A DNA stretch of 44,343 nt from RGIG8748 sp045606045 (GCA_045606045.1 JAZURE010000020.1:1-44343); one strand, 5' to 3'. Shown: positions 25,698 to 34,324, counted from the stretch's first letter. Notes: generated from the sequence alone by a model not told the origin. Numbers and translations: made by a program.

Positions 25698-26238
25698 GAT
25701 TACCTTAGCAAGAGTAGCAATGATACCCGTTTTTATGATAGTTCTCATGTGCGGTGCACACTATGAGTGGCCTTTTTATGCTATAATTTCGGCAGTTATA
25801 TTTGCCGTGGCATCCTTTACAGACGGTGTGGACGGACATATTGCGCGTTCCAGAGGACTTATTACCGATTTCGGCAAGTTTATGGACCCGCTTGCAGATA
25901 AGCTTTTGGTATCCACAGCCCTAATATGCTTTATCCAGCTCGACTGGATTCCCGCATATATGGCGGTTATAATAATAGCAAGAGAATTTATCGTAACAGG
26001 ACTTCGCACCTTAGCCGCTTCCAAGGGTATTGTAATGGCGGCTATAATGACAGGTAAGATAAAGACTGTACTGCAGATGATAGCTATCCTCTGCACTATG
26101 GTATTTAGCTTTGTAGAATTTAAAATTTGCGGATATCCATGGATTGGCTTTGTAACAATGGCGATATCCACACTCTTTACAATATATTCGGGATATGAAT
26201 ACATTGCCAAGAATGTAAATCTCTTAAAGGATATGTAA
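25681..26238 (+). CDS. pgsA: CDP-diacylglycerol--glycerol-3-phosphate 3-phosphatidyltransferase PgsA
   Basis: Membrane enzyme that makes phosphatidylglycerol phosphate. The CDP-alcohol phosphatidyltransferase motif is complete across DGVDGHIARSRG and FGKFMDPLADK (about residues 48-75), with the catalytic aspartates. Five to six membrane helices are visible. The start at 25681 (LPNKITLARV follows, as in homologues) is preferred over an upstream in-frame codon at 25645. 185 residues. rimO-pgsA order is common in Firmicutes near recA. Confidence 0.94.
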   Translation: MNLPNKITLARVAMIPVFMIVLMCGAHYEWPFYAIISAVIFAVASFTDGVDGHIARSRGLITDFGKFMDPLADKLLVSTALICFIQLDWIPAYMAVIIIAREFIVTGLRTLAASKGIVMAAIMTGKIKTVLQMIAILCTMVFSFVEFKICGYPWIGFVTMAISTLFTIYSGYEYIAKNVNLLKDM

Positions 26239-26250
26239 AAGGTAGATAAT

Positions 26251-27417
26251 ATGTCTAAGTTTTTGCTTAAATTATTTAAGATAGATTTGACAAGCCGTGA
26301 GCAAGTGGGCAGATTTGCAGGTATATTCGGAATTGTCGGAAATGCTTTTCTTTGCATAATAAAGCTTGTTTTAGGGTTTGTTACATCGAGTGTTTCGGTA
26401 ATAGCCGATGCCGTAAACAACCTCTCGGATGCACTCACGTCGGTTATAACCATAGTTTGCTTTAAGCTATCGGGTAAGCCTGCCGATAAGGACCATCCCT
26501 ACGGACACGAGAGGATAGAATATGTTGCAACGCTTATTCTTTCATTTATTATTCTGTTTATAGGCTACGAGCTTATAAAAAGCTCGGCATCGAGAGTTAT
26601 AAACCCCGTTGTAATACCCTTAAAGACAGTTTCGGTTGTTATACTTTTGGTATCTGTAACAGGAAAGCTTGTTATGAGCAGGGTATATAAAGGCTGTGCA
26701 AAGGTTATAAATTCCTCGGTACTAAAGGCGAGTGCACAGGATTCATTAAACGATGTTTTTTCTACTGGCGCAGTTCTTATATCTATGGTAGCGGGTGATC
26801 TCTTTAATGTGGGACTTGACGGCTATACGGGTATTTTGGTATCTGTATTTATCATATGGTCGGGAATAGGTCTTGTAAGAGAAACCATGGATACAATCCT
26901 TGGCAAACCGCCCGAAAAGGAGTTTGTAGAAGATATAGCCCAAAGGATTCTGTCCTATGAGGGAGTTATAGGCATACATGACCTTATAGTACACAGCTAT
27001 GGACCCAGCAAGACATTTGCAAGTGCTCATGCGGAGGTGGATGCAAGAGGAGACATTCTCGCAAGCCATGATATAATAGACAATATAGAGCGCGAGATTT
27101 CCTCAGCCTTGGGTATAGAGCTTGTTATTCACATGGACCCTATCGTAACCGATGACGAAACGGTAAACGATGTAAGGCAAAAGGTGTCAGCTATAGTGTC
27201 CGATGTGGATATGTGTCTTTCTATCCACGATTTTCGTATGGTGCCGGGCAATACCCACACAAACCTTATATTTGATATAGTTCTTCCGTTTGATTTCAAA
27301 TATAAGGAAAAACAGGTAAATACGCTTGTGCAAAACGAGGTATGGCACAGAATAGGCAAGGAGTATTTTTGCGTAATAAATTTTGACAGAGATTATAACG
27401 GGAATTTAAACATATAA
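26251..27417 (+). CDS. Cation diffusion facilitator family transporter
   Basis: A 388-residue CDF metal/proton antiporter with six N-terminal membrane helices and a cytoplasmic C-terminal domain. Helix II carries DAVNNLSDAL (metal-site Asp/Asn) and the loop has DKDHPYGHERIEY, the HPxGHxxxE signature. Helix V has a second site, with QDSLNDVFS. The N/D composition at the metal site resembles Mn/Fe-type members more than strict Zn ones, but the metal cannot be assigned. Its stop codon lies inside the hairpin at 27412-27458. Confidence 0.9.
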   Translation: MSKFLLKLFKIDLTSREQVGRFAGIFGIVGNAFLCIIKLVLGFVTSSVSVIADAVNNLSDALTSVITIVCFKLSGKPADKDHPYGHERIEYVATLILSFIILFIGYELIKSSASRVINPVVIPLKTVSVVILLVSVTGKLVMSRVYKGCAKVINSSVLKASAQDSLNDVFSTGAVLISMVAGDLFNVGLDGYTGILVSVFIIWSGIGLVRETMDTILGKPPEKEFVEDIAQRILSYEGVIGIHDLIVHSYGPSKTFASAHAEVDARGDILASHDIIDNIEREISSALGIELVIHMDPIVTDDETVNDVRQKVSAIVSDVDMCLSIHDFRMVPGNTHTNLIFDIVLPFDFKYKEKQVNTLVQNEVWHRIGKEYFCVINFDRDYNGNLNI

Positions 27418-27458
27418 CATAAACCCCTTTCGCATTGCGAAAGGGGTTTATGTTATAT
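27412..27458. terminator. Bidirectional terminator with perfect 22-bp stem
   Basis: Left arm 27412-27433 and right arm 27437-27458 are perfect reverse complements around a 3-nt loop (ATT), with an AAACCCCTTTCGC core. The stop codon of the rightward transporter (27415-27417) and that of the leftward SSB-like gene (27453-27455) lie symmetrically in the two arms. It should end transcripts from both sides. Confidence 0.85.
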
Positions 27459-28109
27459 AATCTCAAATTCTATTTCATCTTCCTTAGACACAGTTTCCAT
27501 TTTGGAAATGGATATTTCATAAGCTGTCTTTGTGATGTTTTCAGTCTCGCTTATTTTTTTCTGATAGTCACGGCTCTGAATTCTTCCCTGAATTTTTATG
27601 TTTTCGCCTACCTCGAGACTTCCTGCAAATCTTGCATTTCTTCCCCACGCTATACAGGGTATATAGTCGGATTTGTTATAGGCTCTGTTTACAGCTACAA
27701 GAAGGTCTGTAATCTCCCTGCCAAAAGGTGTTGTTCGGTATACGGGTTTTTTGCACAAAAATCCGTTTAAGTATATACTGTTGGGGTTTTTGAAGCTGGC
27801 TTCATCGGGAGTAACATTTATATCGCGGGCAAATACTGTAAGCATGAGCTTGTTGCCTGTATCGGTATAGTTGTTGTAGGAACGGAACTGTCCTGTTATA
27901 CTTACGGCATCACCCTTTTGAAGACTTAAGTTTTTTATAAGACGCTCGGATATAGTCACATTTATAAGGTCTGATATATCGCTTAGTCTCATTACCCTTA
28001 TTACAAACGAGTAAAAGCCCTCGCCGTAAACCTCATGGTTGAACTTAAGGTCGGTTTCCACCGTTCCTGTAAGCTCTACCTCGTTGTTTAAGATGTTATC
28101 TGTTGTCAT
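27453..28109 (-). CDS. Two-OB-fold single-stranded DNA-binding-like protein
   Basis: A protein of 218 residues, taking ATG 28109 as the start (an in-frame extension to 28313 is A/T-rich and unlike protein). It appears to contain two OB-fold-like halves. The first begins NEVELTGTV and reaches LMLTVFARDI; the second begins NSIYLNGFLCKKPVYRT, then DLLVAVNRAYNKSDYIPC, AWGRNARF and GENIKIQGRIQSRDY, which resembles the SSB core. The acidic C-terminal tip of canonical SSB (DDDIPF) is not seen; the end is KEDEIEFEII. It is probably an accessory ssDNA-binding protein rather than the housekeeping SSB. Confidence 0.7.
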   Translation of the reverse strand: MTTDNILNNEVELTGTVETDLKFNHEVYGEGFYSFVIRVMRLSDISDLINVTISERLIKNLSLQKGDAVSITGQFRSYNNYTDTGNKLMLTVFARDINVTPDEASFKNPNSIYLNGFLCKKPVYRTTPFGREITDLLVAVNRAYNKSDYIPCIAWGRNARFAGSLEVGENIKIQGRIQSRDYQKKISETENITKTAYEISISKMETVSKEDEIEFEII

Positions 28110-28228
28110 TTTGAAAGCACGCCCTTCCGAATATTGTTGCAGATATTCTGCTATATAATAGTTATATTCACTTACTTTAGAATTTATAACCAAAATGTGA
28201 ATGTTTTGTGAAAAATCCCAAGATTTTA

Positions 28229-28257
28229 TTGATATATTTTCTTGATAAGAGTATAAT
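28229..28257 (+). promoter_or_regulatory. Promoter of the ABC exporter pair
   Basis: TTGATA (28229-28234), 17-bp spacer, TATAAT (28252-28257). The predicted start near 28264 leaves a leader of under 20 nt, holding only the GGAGGTG ribosome site (28269-28275) of the first exporter gene. Confidence 0.75.
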
Positions 28258-28280
28258 TTGATTATAATGGAGGTGTTTTT

Positions 28281-30014
28281 TTGAAAAGATACTTTAAATA
28301 CATAAAACCTCATCTTATATATTTTATTATAGGTCCTCTTATGATGATAACCGAGGTCGCAGGCGATGTTATCATGCCAAAGCTCATGAGCCTTATTGTA
28401 AATGAGGGTGTCAAGGAGTTAAGGGATATGTCCTATATAATAGATGTGGGGGTAAAGATGGTGCTTCTTGCCGTTGTTATGATGGCAGGCGGAGTTATCG
28501 GCAACTTTTTTGCGGCAAAGGGTGCCATAAGCTTTGGCGCAGATTTAAGGCTCGATGTATTCAAAAAGGTGCAGAGCTTTTCGTTTAAGAATATAGATGA
28601 GTTCAGCACAGGCTCCCTTGTAACAAGGCTTACAAACGATATAACGCAGATGCAGAATGTACTGAGGATGGCGCTTGTTATGATGCTTCGCTCACCGGGA
28701 ATGTTAATCGGTGCATTTATTATGGCAATTACAATAAATGCCCGCCTTGCTTTTATCATAGCTGTTGTTACACCCATACTGGGCTTTGGCATATTTTTCA
28801 TTATGAGAAAAGCCCTGCCCAGATTTAATATAATGCAAAAAAAGCTTGATAACCTAAACACCGAAATACAGGAAAACCTCACCAATGTGCGTGTGGTTAA
28901 ATCCTTTGTGCGCACCTCATTTGAGGAGGAGAAATTTGCAAAAGCAAATGATGATTTGAGAGAAAACAGCATAAGAGCCATAAAGATTATGATTTGCACC
29001 ATGCCTCTTATGACGCTTATGATGAATATTACCACTCTTGCAGTAGTGTGGTTTGGCGGAGGATTTGTTATTAAGGGCGGTATGCTTGTGGGTGACCTTA
29101 TAGCCTTTACCACATATATTACGCAAATCCTTATGTCTCTTATGATGGTCTCCATGATTATCCTTCAGGGTTCAAGAGCACTTGCTTCTGCAAGACGAAT
29201 TTCCGAGGTGCTCGATACCGTACCCGATATATCGGACGAGGATGCAAAATGTACCGATGCCACTGTAAAGGACGGCAGAGTGGAATTTAAAAATGTGAGC
29301 TTTAGCTACAATACCCAAAGCGGAAACGATGTATTAACTGATATAAGCTTTGAGATATCCCCCGGTGAGACGGTGGGAATATTAGGTGCCACAGGCTCGG
29401 GAAAAACAAGCCTGGTTTCTCTTATCCCGAGGCTCTATGATGTAAAAAGCGGCTCTGTACTTGTGGACGGTATAGATGTAAGAGACTACAGTCTTTCCAA
29501 CCTAAGAGACGGAGTGGGAATGGTACTGCAGAAGAATGTGCTTTTCTCGGGCACAGTAATGGAGAATTTAAAGTGGGGCGATGAAAACGCCTCGGACGAG
29601 AGCGTGTACGAGAGTGCAAAGCATGCCGAGGCATACGGCTTTGTAACGGCAAATCCCGAGGGCTTTGAAAGAGAACTCGGTCAGGGCGGTGTAAATGTAT
29701 CGGGCGGTCAGAGGCAAAGGCTCTGTATTGCCAGAGCGCTTCTTAAAAAGCCGAAGATACTCATACTCGATGACAGCACAAGCGCACTCGATACCGCAAC
29801 CGAAGCGAGAATACGCGAGAGCTTTGACAATGATTTAAAGGATACAACCAAGATTATAATAGCGCAGAGAATATCCTCGGTAATAAATTCCGATAAGATA
29901 ATAGTAATCCATGACGGCAGAGTGGTATCGCAGGGTACACATGCTGTGCTTATGGAAGAGAGCGAAGAATACAGAGATATATACTATTCTCAGATGGAAA
30001 GGGAGGGAGCATAA
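28281..30014 (+). CDS. ABC exporter half-transporter, degenerate-site subunit
   Basis: A 577-residue type IV ABC exporter subunit: six membrane helices (about 15-320) and an ATPase domain. Walker A GATGSGKT (369-376) and signature VSGGQ are canonical, but the catalytic glutamate after Walker B is Asp (LILDDS, D498) and the switch histidine is Gln (IIAQR, Q529). This is the pattern of the non-catalytic-site subunit in heterodimers such as BmrCD, LmrCD and TM287/288. Its last base overlaps the next gene's first base. Starts at TTG with a strong ribosome site. Likely exports drugs or lipidic compounds; substrate unknown. Confidence 0.9.
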   Translation: MKRYFKYIKPHLIYFIIGPLMMITEVAGDVIMPKLMSLIVNEGVKELRDMSYIIDVGVKMVLLAVVMMAGGVIGNFFAAKGAISFGADLRLDVFKKVQSFSFKNIDEFSTGSLVTRLTNDITQMQNVLRMALVMMLRSPGMLIGAFIMAITINARLAFIIAVVTPILGFGIFFIMRKALPRFNIMQKKLDNLNTEIQENLTNVRVVKSFVRTSFEEEKFAKANDDLRENSIRAIKIMICTMPLMTLMMNITTLAVVWFGGGFVIKGGMLVGDLIAFTTYITQILMSLMMVSMIILQGSRALASARRISEVLDTVPDISDEDAKCTDATVKDGRVEFKNVSFSYNTQSGNDVLTDISFEISPGETVGILGATGSGKTSLVSLIPRLYDVKSGSVLVDGIDVRDYSLSNLRDGVGMVLQKNVLFSGTVMENLKWGDENASDESVYESAKHAEAYGFVTANPEGFERELGQGGVNVSGGQRQRLCIARALLKKPKILILDDSTSALDTATEARIRESFDNDLKDTTKIIIAQRISSVINSDKIIVIHDGRVVSQGTHAVLMEESEEYRDIYYSQMEREGA

Positions 30015-31888
30015 TGAATAGGGAAGAAAAGCTCCAAAGACTTTCCAAAAGGTACTCTGCATCAGCAAAGGCAATGCCCATGCCCAAGGGCCCCGGCCAT
30101 GGACCGAGAGGTGGGCGCGGAGGCAACATAAAGGGCGGTAAACCCAAGAGCATAATGCCCGTTATTAAGCGCATATTAGGGTATCTTTCCAAGGATAAAT
30201 ACAAGCTTATTTTAGCATTCTCGTGCGTGCTACTTAGCAGTATATCCTCTCTTGCGGGCGCATATATGCTAAGACCCATTATAAACACCTTTATAGAGCC
30301 AAAGGACGGAGTGTACAACATGGCAGGCTTTGCTCTTGCCCTCGGTTTTATGGGGCTTGTATATCTTGTGGGTGTTGTGTGCTCATATACACAGGCAAGG
30401 CTTATGATATCTATATCCCAGAATGCCATATCCAAAATAAGAGCCGACCTTTTTGGTAAAATGCAAAAGCTCCCCATACGCTTTTTCGACAAAAACGCAC
30501 ACGGAGAGCTTATGAGCCGCTATACAAACGATGTTGATACCATAGGCGAAATGCTCAACAATACAATTGTTCATCTTTTTCAGGGCATTATAACCATAAT
30601 CGGTACACTTAGCCTTATGCTTTATACAAACATATGGCTTTCTGCCGTTACACTCATTATGATGCCTGTGTTTGCAAGGGTGGCTACTGCTATATCCAAA
30701 AGAAGCCGCAAGTTCTTCTCCCAGCAGCAAGCTTCGCTGGGCGCATTAAACGGATATATAGAGGAAATCGTTACAGGTCAGAAGGTAGTTAAGGTCTTCA
30801 ATCACGAAAAAGAAGCGACCGACGATTTTGCACTTCTTAATTCCGACCTTAAGCAAAAGCAAATCAAGGCGCAGTTTGCAGGCGGTGTCATGGGACCGCT
30901 TATGGGTAACCTAAGCCAGATAAACTACGCACTTACCGCATCGGTAGGCGGTGCGCTCTGTCTTTTAGGTAAGTTTGATATAGGCGGTCTTGCCGTGTTT
31001 GTAAACTATTCAAGGCAGTTCAGCCGCCCAATAAACGAAATATCCATGCAGGTTACAAACATTTTTTCCGCCCTTGCAGGTGCGGAGAGAGTTTTCTCTG
31101 TTATGGACGAAGATGCGGAGACTGACCTTACGGGCAAAACCGACGATGGTGTAATAAACGGCGAGGTTACAATGGAAGAAGTCACCTTTGGCTATACAGA
31201 GGGGCACACAGTTCTTAAGGATATAAACCTCTACGCAAAAAAAGGACAGAAAATAGCCTTTGTAGGCTCTACAGGTGCGGGAAAAACCACCGTTACAAAC
31301 CTTATAAATCGTTTCTATGACATCGAACACGGAAGCATAAAAATAGACGGTAAGGACATAAGAGACTACAACAAGGAGTTTTTAAGAAAAAATATTGCCA
31401 TGGTTCTTCAGGATACGCATCTTTTTACAGGCACGGTTATGGAAAATATCCGTTACGGCAGACTCGATGCCACCGACGAAGAGGTTATTGAAGCGGCAAA
31501 AACAGCCAGCGCACATTCCTTTATTACAAGACTTCCCAAAGGCTATGATACCGTCCTTACAGGAGACGGTGCCAACTTAAGTCAGGGGCAAAGACAGCTT
31601 ATAAACATAGCCAGAGCGTCAATATCCAAAGCACCCATACTTGTTCTTGACGAAGCCACAAGCTCTGTCGATACAAGGACAGAAAAGCATATCGAAAAGG
31701 GTATGGATAGATTAATGCGAGACAGAACTACCTTTATAATAGCGCACAGACTCTCTACCATACGAAATGCCGATTGCATCATGGTGCTTGAGGATGGCGT
31801 TATAATAGAGCGCGGCACTCACGCAGAGCTTCTGCAAAATAAGGGGAGATACTACGAGCTTCACAGCGGTATGGCGGAGCTTGACTAA
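30014..31888 (+). CDS. ABC exporter half-transporter, catalytic-site subunit
   Basis: A 624-residue partner of the preceding gene. It has a Gly/Pro/Lys-rich N-terminal extension of about 45 residues, six membrane helices and an ATPase domain with GSTGAGKT, an intact catalytic glutamate (VLDEATSS, E547) and switch histidine (IIAHR, H578). Its own signature motif is altered (LSQGQ). The complementary defects in the two proteins predict one functional and one degenerate ATP site in the heterodimer. The start codon overlaps the upstream stop (ATAATGA arrangement). A strong hairpin follows at 31892-31940. Confidence 0.9.
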   Translation: MNREEKLQRLSKRYSASAKAMPMPKGPGHGPRGGRGGNIKGGKPKSIMPVIKRILGYLSKDKYKLILAFSCVLLSSISSLAGAYMLRPIINTFIEPKDGVYNMAGFALALGFMGLVYLVGVVCSYTQARLMISISQNAISKIRADLFGKMQKLPIRFFDKNAHGELMSRYTNDVDTIGEMLNNTIVHLFQGIITIIGTLSLMLYTNIWLSAVTLIMMPVFARVATAISKRSRKFFSQQQASLGALNGYIEEIVTGQKVVKVFNHEKEATDDFALLNSDLKQKQIKAQFAGGVMGPLMGNLSQINYALTASVGGALCLLGKFDIGGLAVFVNYSRQFSRPINEISMQVTNIFSALAGAERVFSVMDEDAETDLTGKTDDGVINGEVTMEEVTFGYTEGHTVLKDINLYAKKGQKIAFVGSTGAGKTTVTNLINRFYDIEHGSIKIDGKDIRDYNKEFLRKNIAMVLQDTHLFTGTVMENIRYGRLDATDEEVIEAAKTASAHSFITRLPKGYDTVLTGDGANLSQGQRQLINIARASISKAPILVLDEATSSVDTRTEKHIEKGMDRLMRDRTTFIIAHRLSTIRNADCIMVLEDGVIIERGTHAELLQNKGRYYELHSGMAELD

Positions 31889-31891
31889 CAA

Positions 31892-31940
31892 AAAGGCGAT
31901 GTAAAAAACGATTGTTTTTTTTACATCGCCTTGAATTTTT
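31892..31940 (+). terminator. Intrinsic terminator of the ABC exporter operon
   Basis: AAGGCGATGTAAAAAA pairs with TTTTTTTTACATCGCCTT (31893-31932), followed by GAATTTTTTT. The T-rich 3' arm and run fit an intrinsic terminator. Confidence 0.85.
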
Positions 31941-31960
31941 TTGATGAGGGGATAGGAAAA

Positions 31961-32180
31961 AAGATGCAGAATAAGTCAATCGAACCCACGCTGAGGTACT
32001 CGGCGTGGGCATAGCCCGAAGCTGTACAAAGGTACTGCGAGGGTGAGATTGGCTTAGAGCTTATAGGCAAAAAACAAGAGAAATCTGCAAATTTTGCAGA
32101 TTTCTACATTTGAGTGTTTTGATGTAATTTAACACTATAAAATGTCAGCAAAGAAGCCTATAAGCGTTCTGCGCTTTTTT
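31961..32180 (+). ncRNA. Candidate structured non-coding RNA
   Basis: The 304-nt gap between the exporter and the leftward Rossmann gene folds in nested order. A closing stem GCAGAA (31966-31971)/TTCTGC (32167-32172) encloses two domains. Domain A is closed by AAGTCAATC (31973-31981)/GATTGGCTT (32047-32055) and contains CCCACGC/GCGTGGG (31985-31991/32003-32009) and GTAC-AAAG-GTAC. Domain B is closed by GCTTATAGGC (32059-32068)/GCCTATAAGC (32156-32165) and contains a hairpin at 32079-32105 and AGTGTT/AACACT (32113-32136). The 3' end AGCG-TTCTG-CGCT plus T-run (32163-32181) can form a terminator that competes with the closing stems. I do not recognise the class; it lacks signatures I would expect of RNase P RNA, tmRNA or 6S RNA. 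Confidence 0.6.
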
Positions 32181-32192
32181 TACATACCATTT

Positions 32193-33029
32193 TTATGCTT
32201 TTCGTTTGAGTGCGCGTAGTATTCCTTCTTTTTCGTCGGGCTCATATATGCCCGTTTCAACTATGTGAGTTTCCATGTTTTTGTAAAAATCCTTGGTATC
32301 GCCGTAGTGAATTATAGAGAGCAGACGCATATCCTGACGTATTTCATTTTCGCTTCGTTTGCGGACTTGTTTACTTGCACTGCTTGTGATTATATCCTTA
32401 AGACTTCGCGTAGAGAAATCGGCAAAGCTTTCTTCGTCATATAGTCCCGACATCTTGAAAAAGTGCATCGATACTCTTACAATAATTTTCATATATTCCG
32501 TTACTATTCTGCTTGCTATTGCATACATACGCTTTTCGCTCTTTGTACAGAACACAGCTTTAGGGAAGATAGATTTTATTATAGCTTCAAACTGGTCTGA
32601 GTGTTTGCCCTCACCCTCAAGACTTATGGTGAGATTTTGAGGATTTGCAGCGTTTCTCGTTGGGTAAGGAAAACCCACAGAATAGTAAGTATTAGTACTC
32701 CCGCAGCTTAGTACAGACGAATCGTGCTTACTGCTGAAATGACAGAAAATTTTGCCTCGTACACGCTTTTCCTTCATCAAATCGGAAAACGATGCCAGAG
32801 CGCTGTCCTGACGGCATACAAATACTACATCTGCCTCGCGCAGAAGGTCGTCGAGAGACAGATATGCCTTGGTGTTTAGCATTATTGCAAGATTGGTTGT
32901 AGCTTCTATTCCCGTAGACATTACACCGCATATATTAAGTGCTTTGCATTCCGAAGCGGTTATTGCTTTTTTTAGTATGGATGAATAAGTGGAAATTTTG
33001 TTTTCGTTTCCTATGAAGGCAGCTTGCAT
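32193..33029 (-). CDS. DUF2520-like Rossmann protein with degenerate nucleotide loop
   Basis: A 278-residue protein resembling the DUF2520/ketopantoate-reductase-like Rossmann family. The N-terminal beta strand AAFIGN should continue as a GxGxxG loop but reads ENKISTY, so cofactor binding is doubtful. The middle part keeps the family rhythm: CHFSSKHDSSVL, YYSVGFPYPTRN, a LEGEG segment and a helical C-terminal domain. It is 17 nt downstream of tmcAL on the same strand. Function is not known. Confidence 0.55.
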   Translation of the reverse strand: MQAAFIGNENKISTYSSILKKAITASECKALNICGVMSTGIEATTNLAIMLNTKAYLSLDDLLREADVVFVCRQDSALASFSDLMKEKRVRGKIFCHFSSKHDSSVLSCGSTNTYYSVGFPYPTRNAANPQNLTISLEGEGKHSDQFEAIIKSIFPKAVFCTKSEKRMYAIASRIVTEYMKIIVRVSMHFFKMSGLYDEESFADFSTRSLKDIITSSASKQVRKRSENEIRQDMRLLSIIHYGDTKDFYKNMETHIVETGIYEPDEKEGILRALKRKA

Positions 33030-33046
33030 GGTGTCCCCTCCGTATA

Positions 33047-34168
33047 TTACAGAACAACAGGTGATACAGTATAGTCCATACCTGCCTTTTTATATGCGCA
33101 CAGTGCGGCTATGTCTGTAGATAAGATGTCTTTTTTGAGCATTTCGTTCATGGAAGAATTTGTCACCTTGGTTATTACTTCGGTTTTGTCCTTTATGCTC
33201 TTTAGTATGGAGGCACCCGTGGAGTTTAATGCAAGTACTCTTGCATAAGAGGCAGCGGGCGAGGATGTAATTCCAAGAATGCAGCAGAGCATAACCCGTC
33301 TTATACGATGCTCGGTGTAGCGTTTTGTAACACATGATGATATAAATTCCGAAAGGTTTGTACTTGTCATGCTCATTTTTTTCATTCTTTCGGGAAGACC
33401 GTCTTCCATACCTGCTATGTTTTTTAGCGAATTTTCGTCACAACTTCGGAAAAATCCAAGAATATAGCTCGATATATTATTTATATCATAAATATCGTCA
33501 TTTGTACATAGCGAAAACTCACTTGTTTTGTCGCCCGATAGGATTTTCTGCCGTATGGCAGTTGCGGATGCAAACTGTCCTTTAGTGCTTGTATCGTGGT
33601 AGTCTCCTATGCGTTTTTCCACATGCACCTTAATATCTGCTCCGAGCTTTAATATGCTGGACATATATGATGTTGCTAAAGTGGAATTTGGCAGAAAGGC
33701 ATTATCCAAGACATCACCCAGCACAGTTCGTGCAGCAATTTCGCAGGCGGCGGGATAGCCCATTCCGGAGGATAGGGCATCCTTTAATGCAGATGTGTAC
33801 GAGGGGTTCTCGTTTGCTTTAAGATGCGCTATTTTCCAAAGCAGATCGGAGTCTGTGCATTCACTTCCAAAGGCTATGCCGTATGAGCCGATGCTTTGGG
33901 CAATCTCTACAGCACCTCTTGCAAATATATCAGCTGATTGGAGTACATAGCACACAGGAAGCTCTATAACAAGGTCAGCTCCGTTTTCTACTGCCGCTTT
34001 TGCTCTTGTCCACTTATCATATACGGCTACATCGCCCCTTTGTACCATGCTTCCGCTCATGATACACACTATGCCATCGGCATCCGTTTTGGCTCTTACA
34101 TTTTCTATTAAATACCTGTGTCCTGTATGAAAAGGATTAAATTCGCATATAATACTAAAAAATTTCAT
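33047..34168 (-). CDS. tmcAL: tRNA(Met) cytidine acetate ligase TmcAL
   Basis: A 373-residue enzyme of the YlbM/DUF795 family that uses acetate and ATP to make N4-acetylcytidine at the wobble position of elongator tRNA-Met. The nucleotidyltransferase-like signature CEFNPFHTGHRYLI (8-21) is intact, followed by IVCIMSGSMVQRGD and DLVIELPV. Length agrees with the family. It begins with an ATG behind AAAAGGAGT on the minus strand and is divergent from the tRNA-Lys promoter. Confidence 0.93.
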   Translation of the reverse strand: MKFFSIICEFNPFHTGHRYLIENVRAKTDADGIVCIMSGSMVQRGDVAVYDKWTRAKAAVENGADLVIELPVCYVLQSADIFARGAVEIAQSIGSYGIAFGSECTDSDLLWKIAHLKANENPSYTSALKDALSSGMGYPAACEIAARTVLGDVLDNAFLPNSTLATSYMSSILKLGADIKVHVEKRIGDYHDTSTKGQFASATAIRQKILSGDKTSEFSLCTNDDIYDINNISSYILGFFRSCDENSLKNIAGMEDGLPERMKKMSMTSTNLSEFISSCVTKRYTEHRIRRVMLCCILGITSSPAASYARVLALNSTGASILKSIKDKTEVITKVTNSSMNEMLKKDILSTDIAALCAYKKAGMDYTVSPVVL

Positions 34169-34196
34169 TATTTACTCCTTTTTTTTGAAAAAAGTA

Positions 34197-34225
34197 TTGA
34201 CAAAACACATCTGAGTGTGTATAAT
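34197..34225 (+). promoter_or_regulatory. Consensus promoter of tRNA-Lys
   Basis: TTGACA (34197-34202), 17-bp spacer and TATAAT (34220-34225), a perfect sigma-A consensus, 19 nt before the tRNA. The spacer carries ACACA/TGTGT arms (34205-34209/34216-34220), which may be incidental. Confidence 0.9.
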
Positions 34226-34243
34226 ATTCAATGTTGACGGTAC

Positions 34244-34319
34244 GCACCATTAGCTCAGTTGGTAGAGCACCTGACTCTTAATCAGGGTGTCCCGGGTTCG
34301 AGTCCCTGATGGTGCACCA
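34244..34319 (+). tRNA. tRNA-Lys (anticodon CTT)
   Basis: Acceptor arms GCACCAT and ATGGTGC pair perfectly, with discriminator A and encoded CCA (34317-34319). The D-arm (TAGCTCAGTTGGTAGAGC), the anticodon stem-loop CCTGA-CTCTTAA-TCAGG and the T-arm GGGTTCGAGTCCC are all in place. The anticodon is CTT (lysine AAG). U8 is present, the target of ThiI encoded at 20180. The 3' half is the probable attachment site of the adjacent prophage. Confidence 0.97.
34290..34319 (+). other. Probable prophage attachment site attL
   Basis: The 3' part of tRNA-Lys is the usual integration target of tyrosine recombinases, and an integrase gene starts 120 nt away, oriented toward the tRNA. The matching attR lies outside the window, so the core cannot be delimited; the coordinates cover the T-arm and acceptor end only. 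Confidence 0.55.
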
Positions 34320-34324
34320 AACGG

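Noticed and set aside
28110..28313. N-terminal extension of the SSB-like protein
   Set aside because: The upstream 68 codons are Ile/Ser/Tyr-rich and unlike an OB-fold protein, and they cover the divergent ABC promoter.
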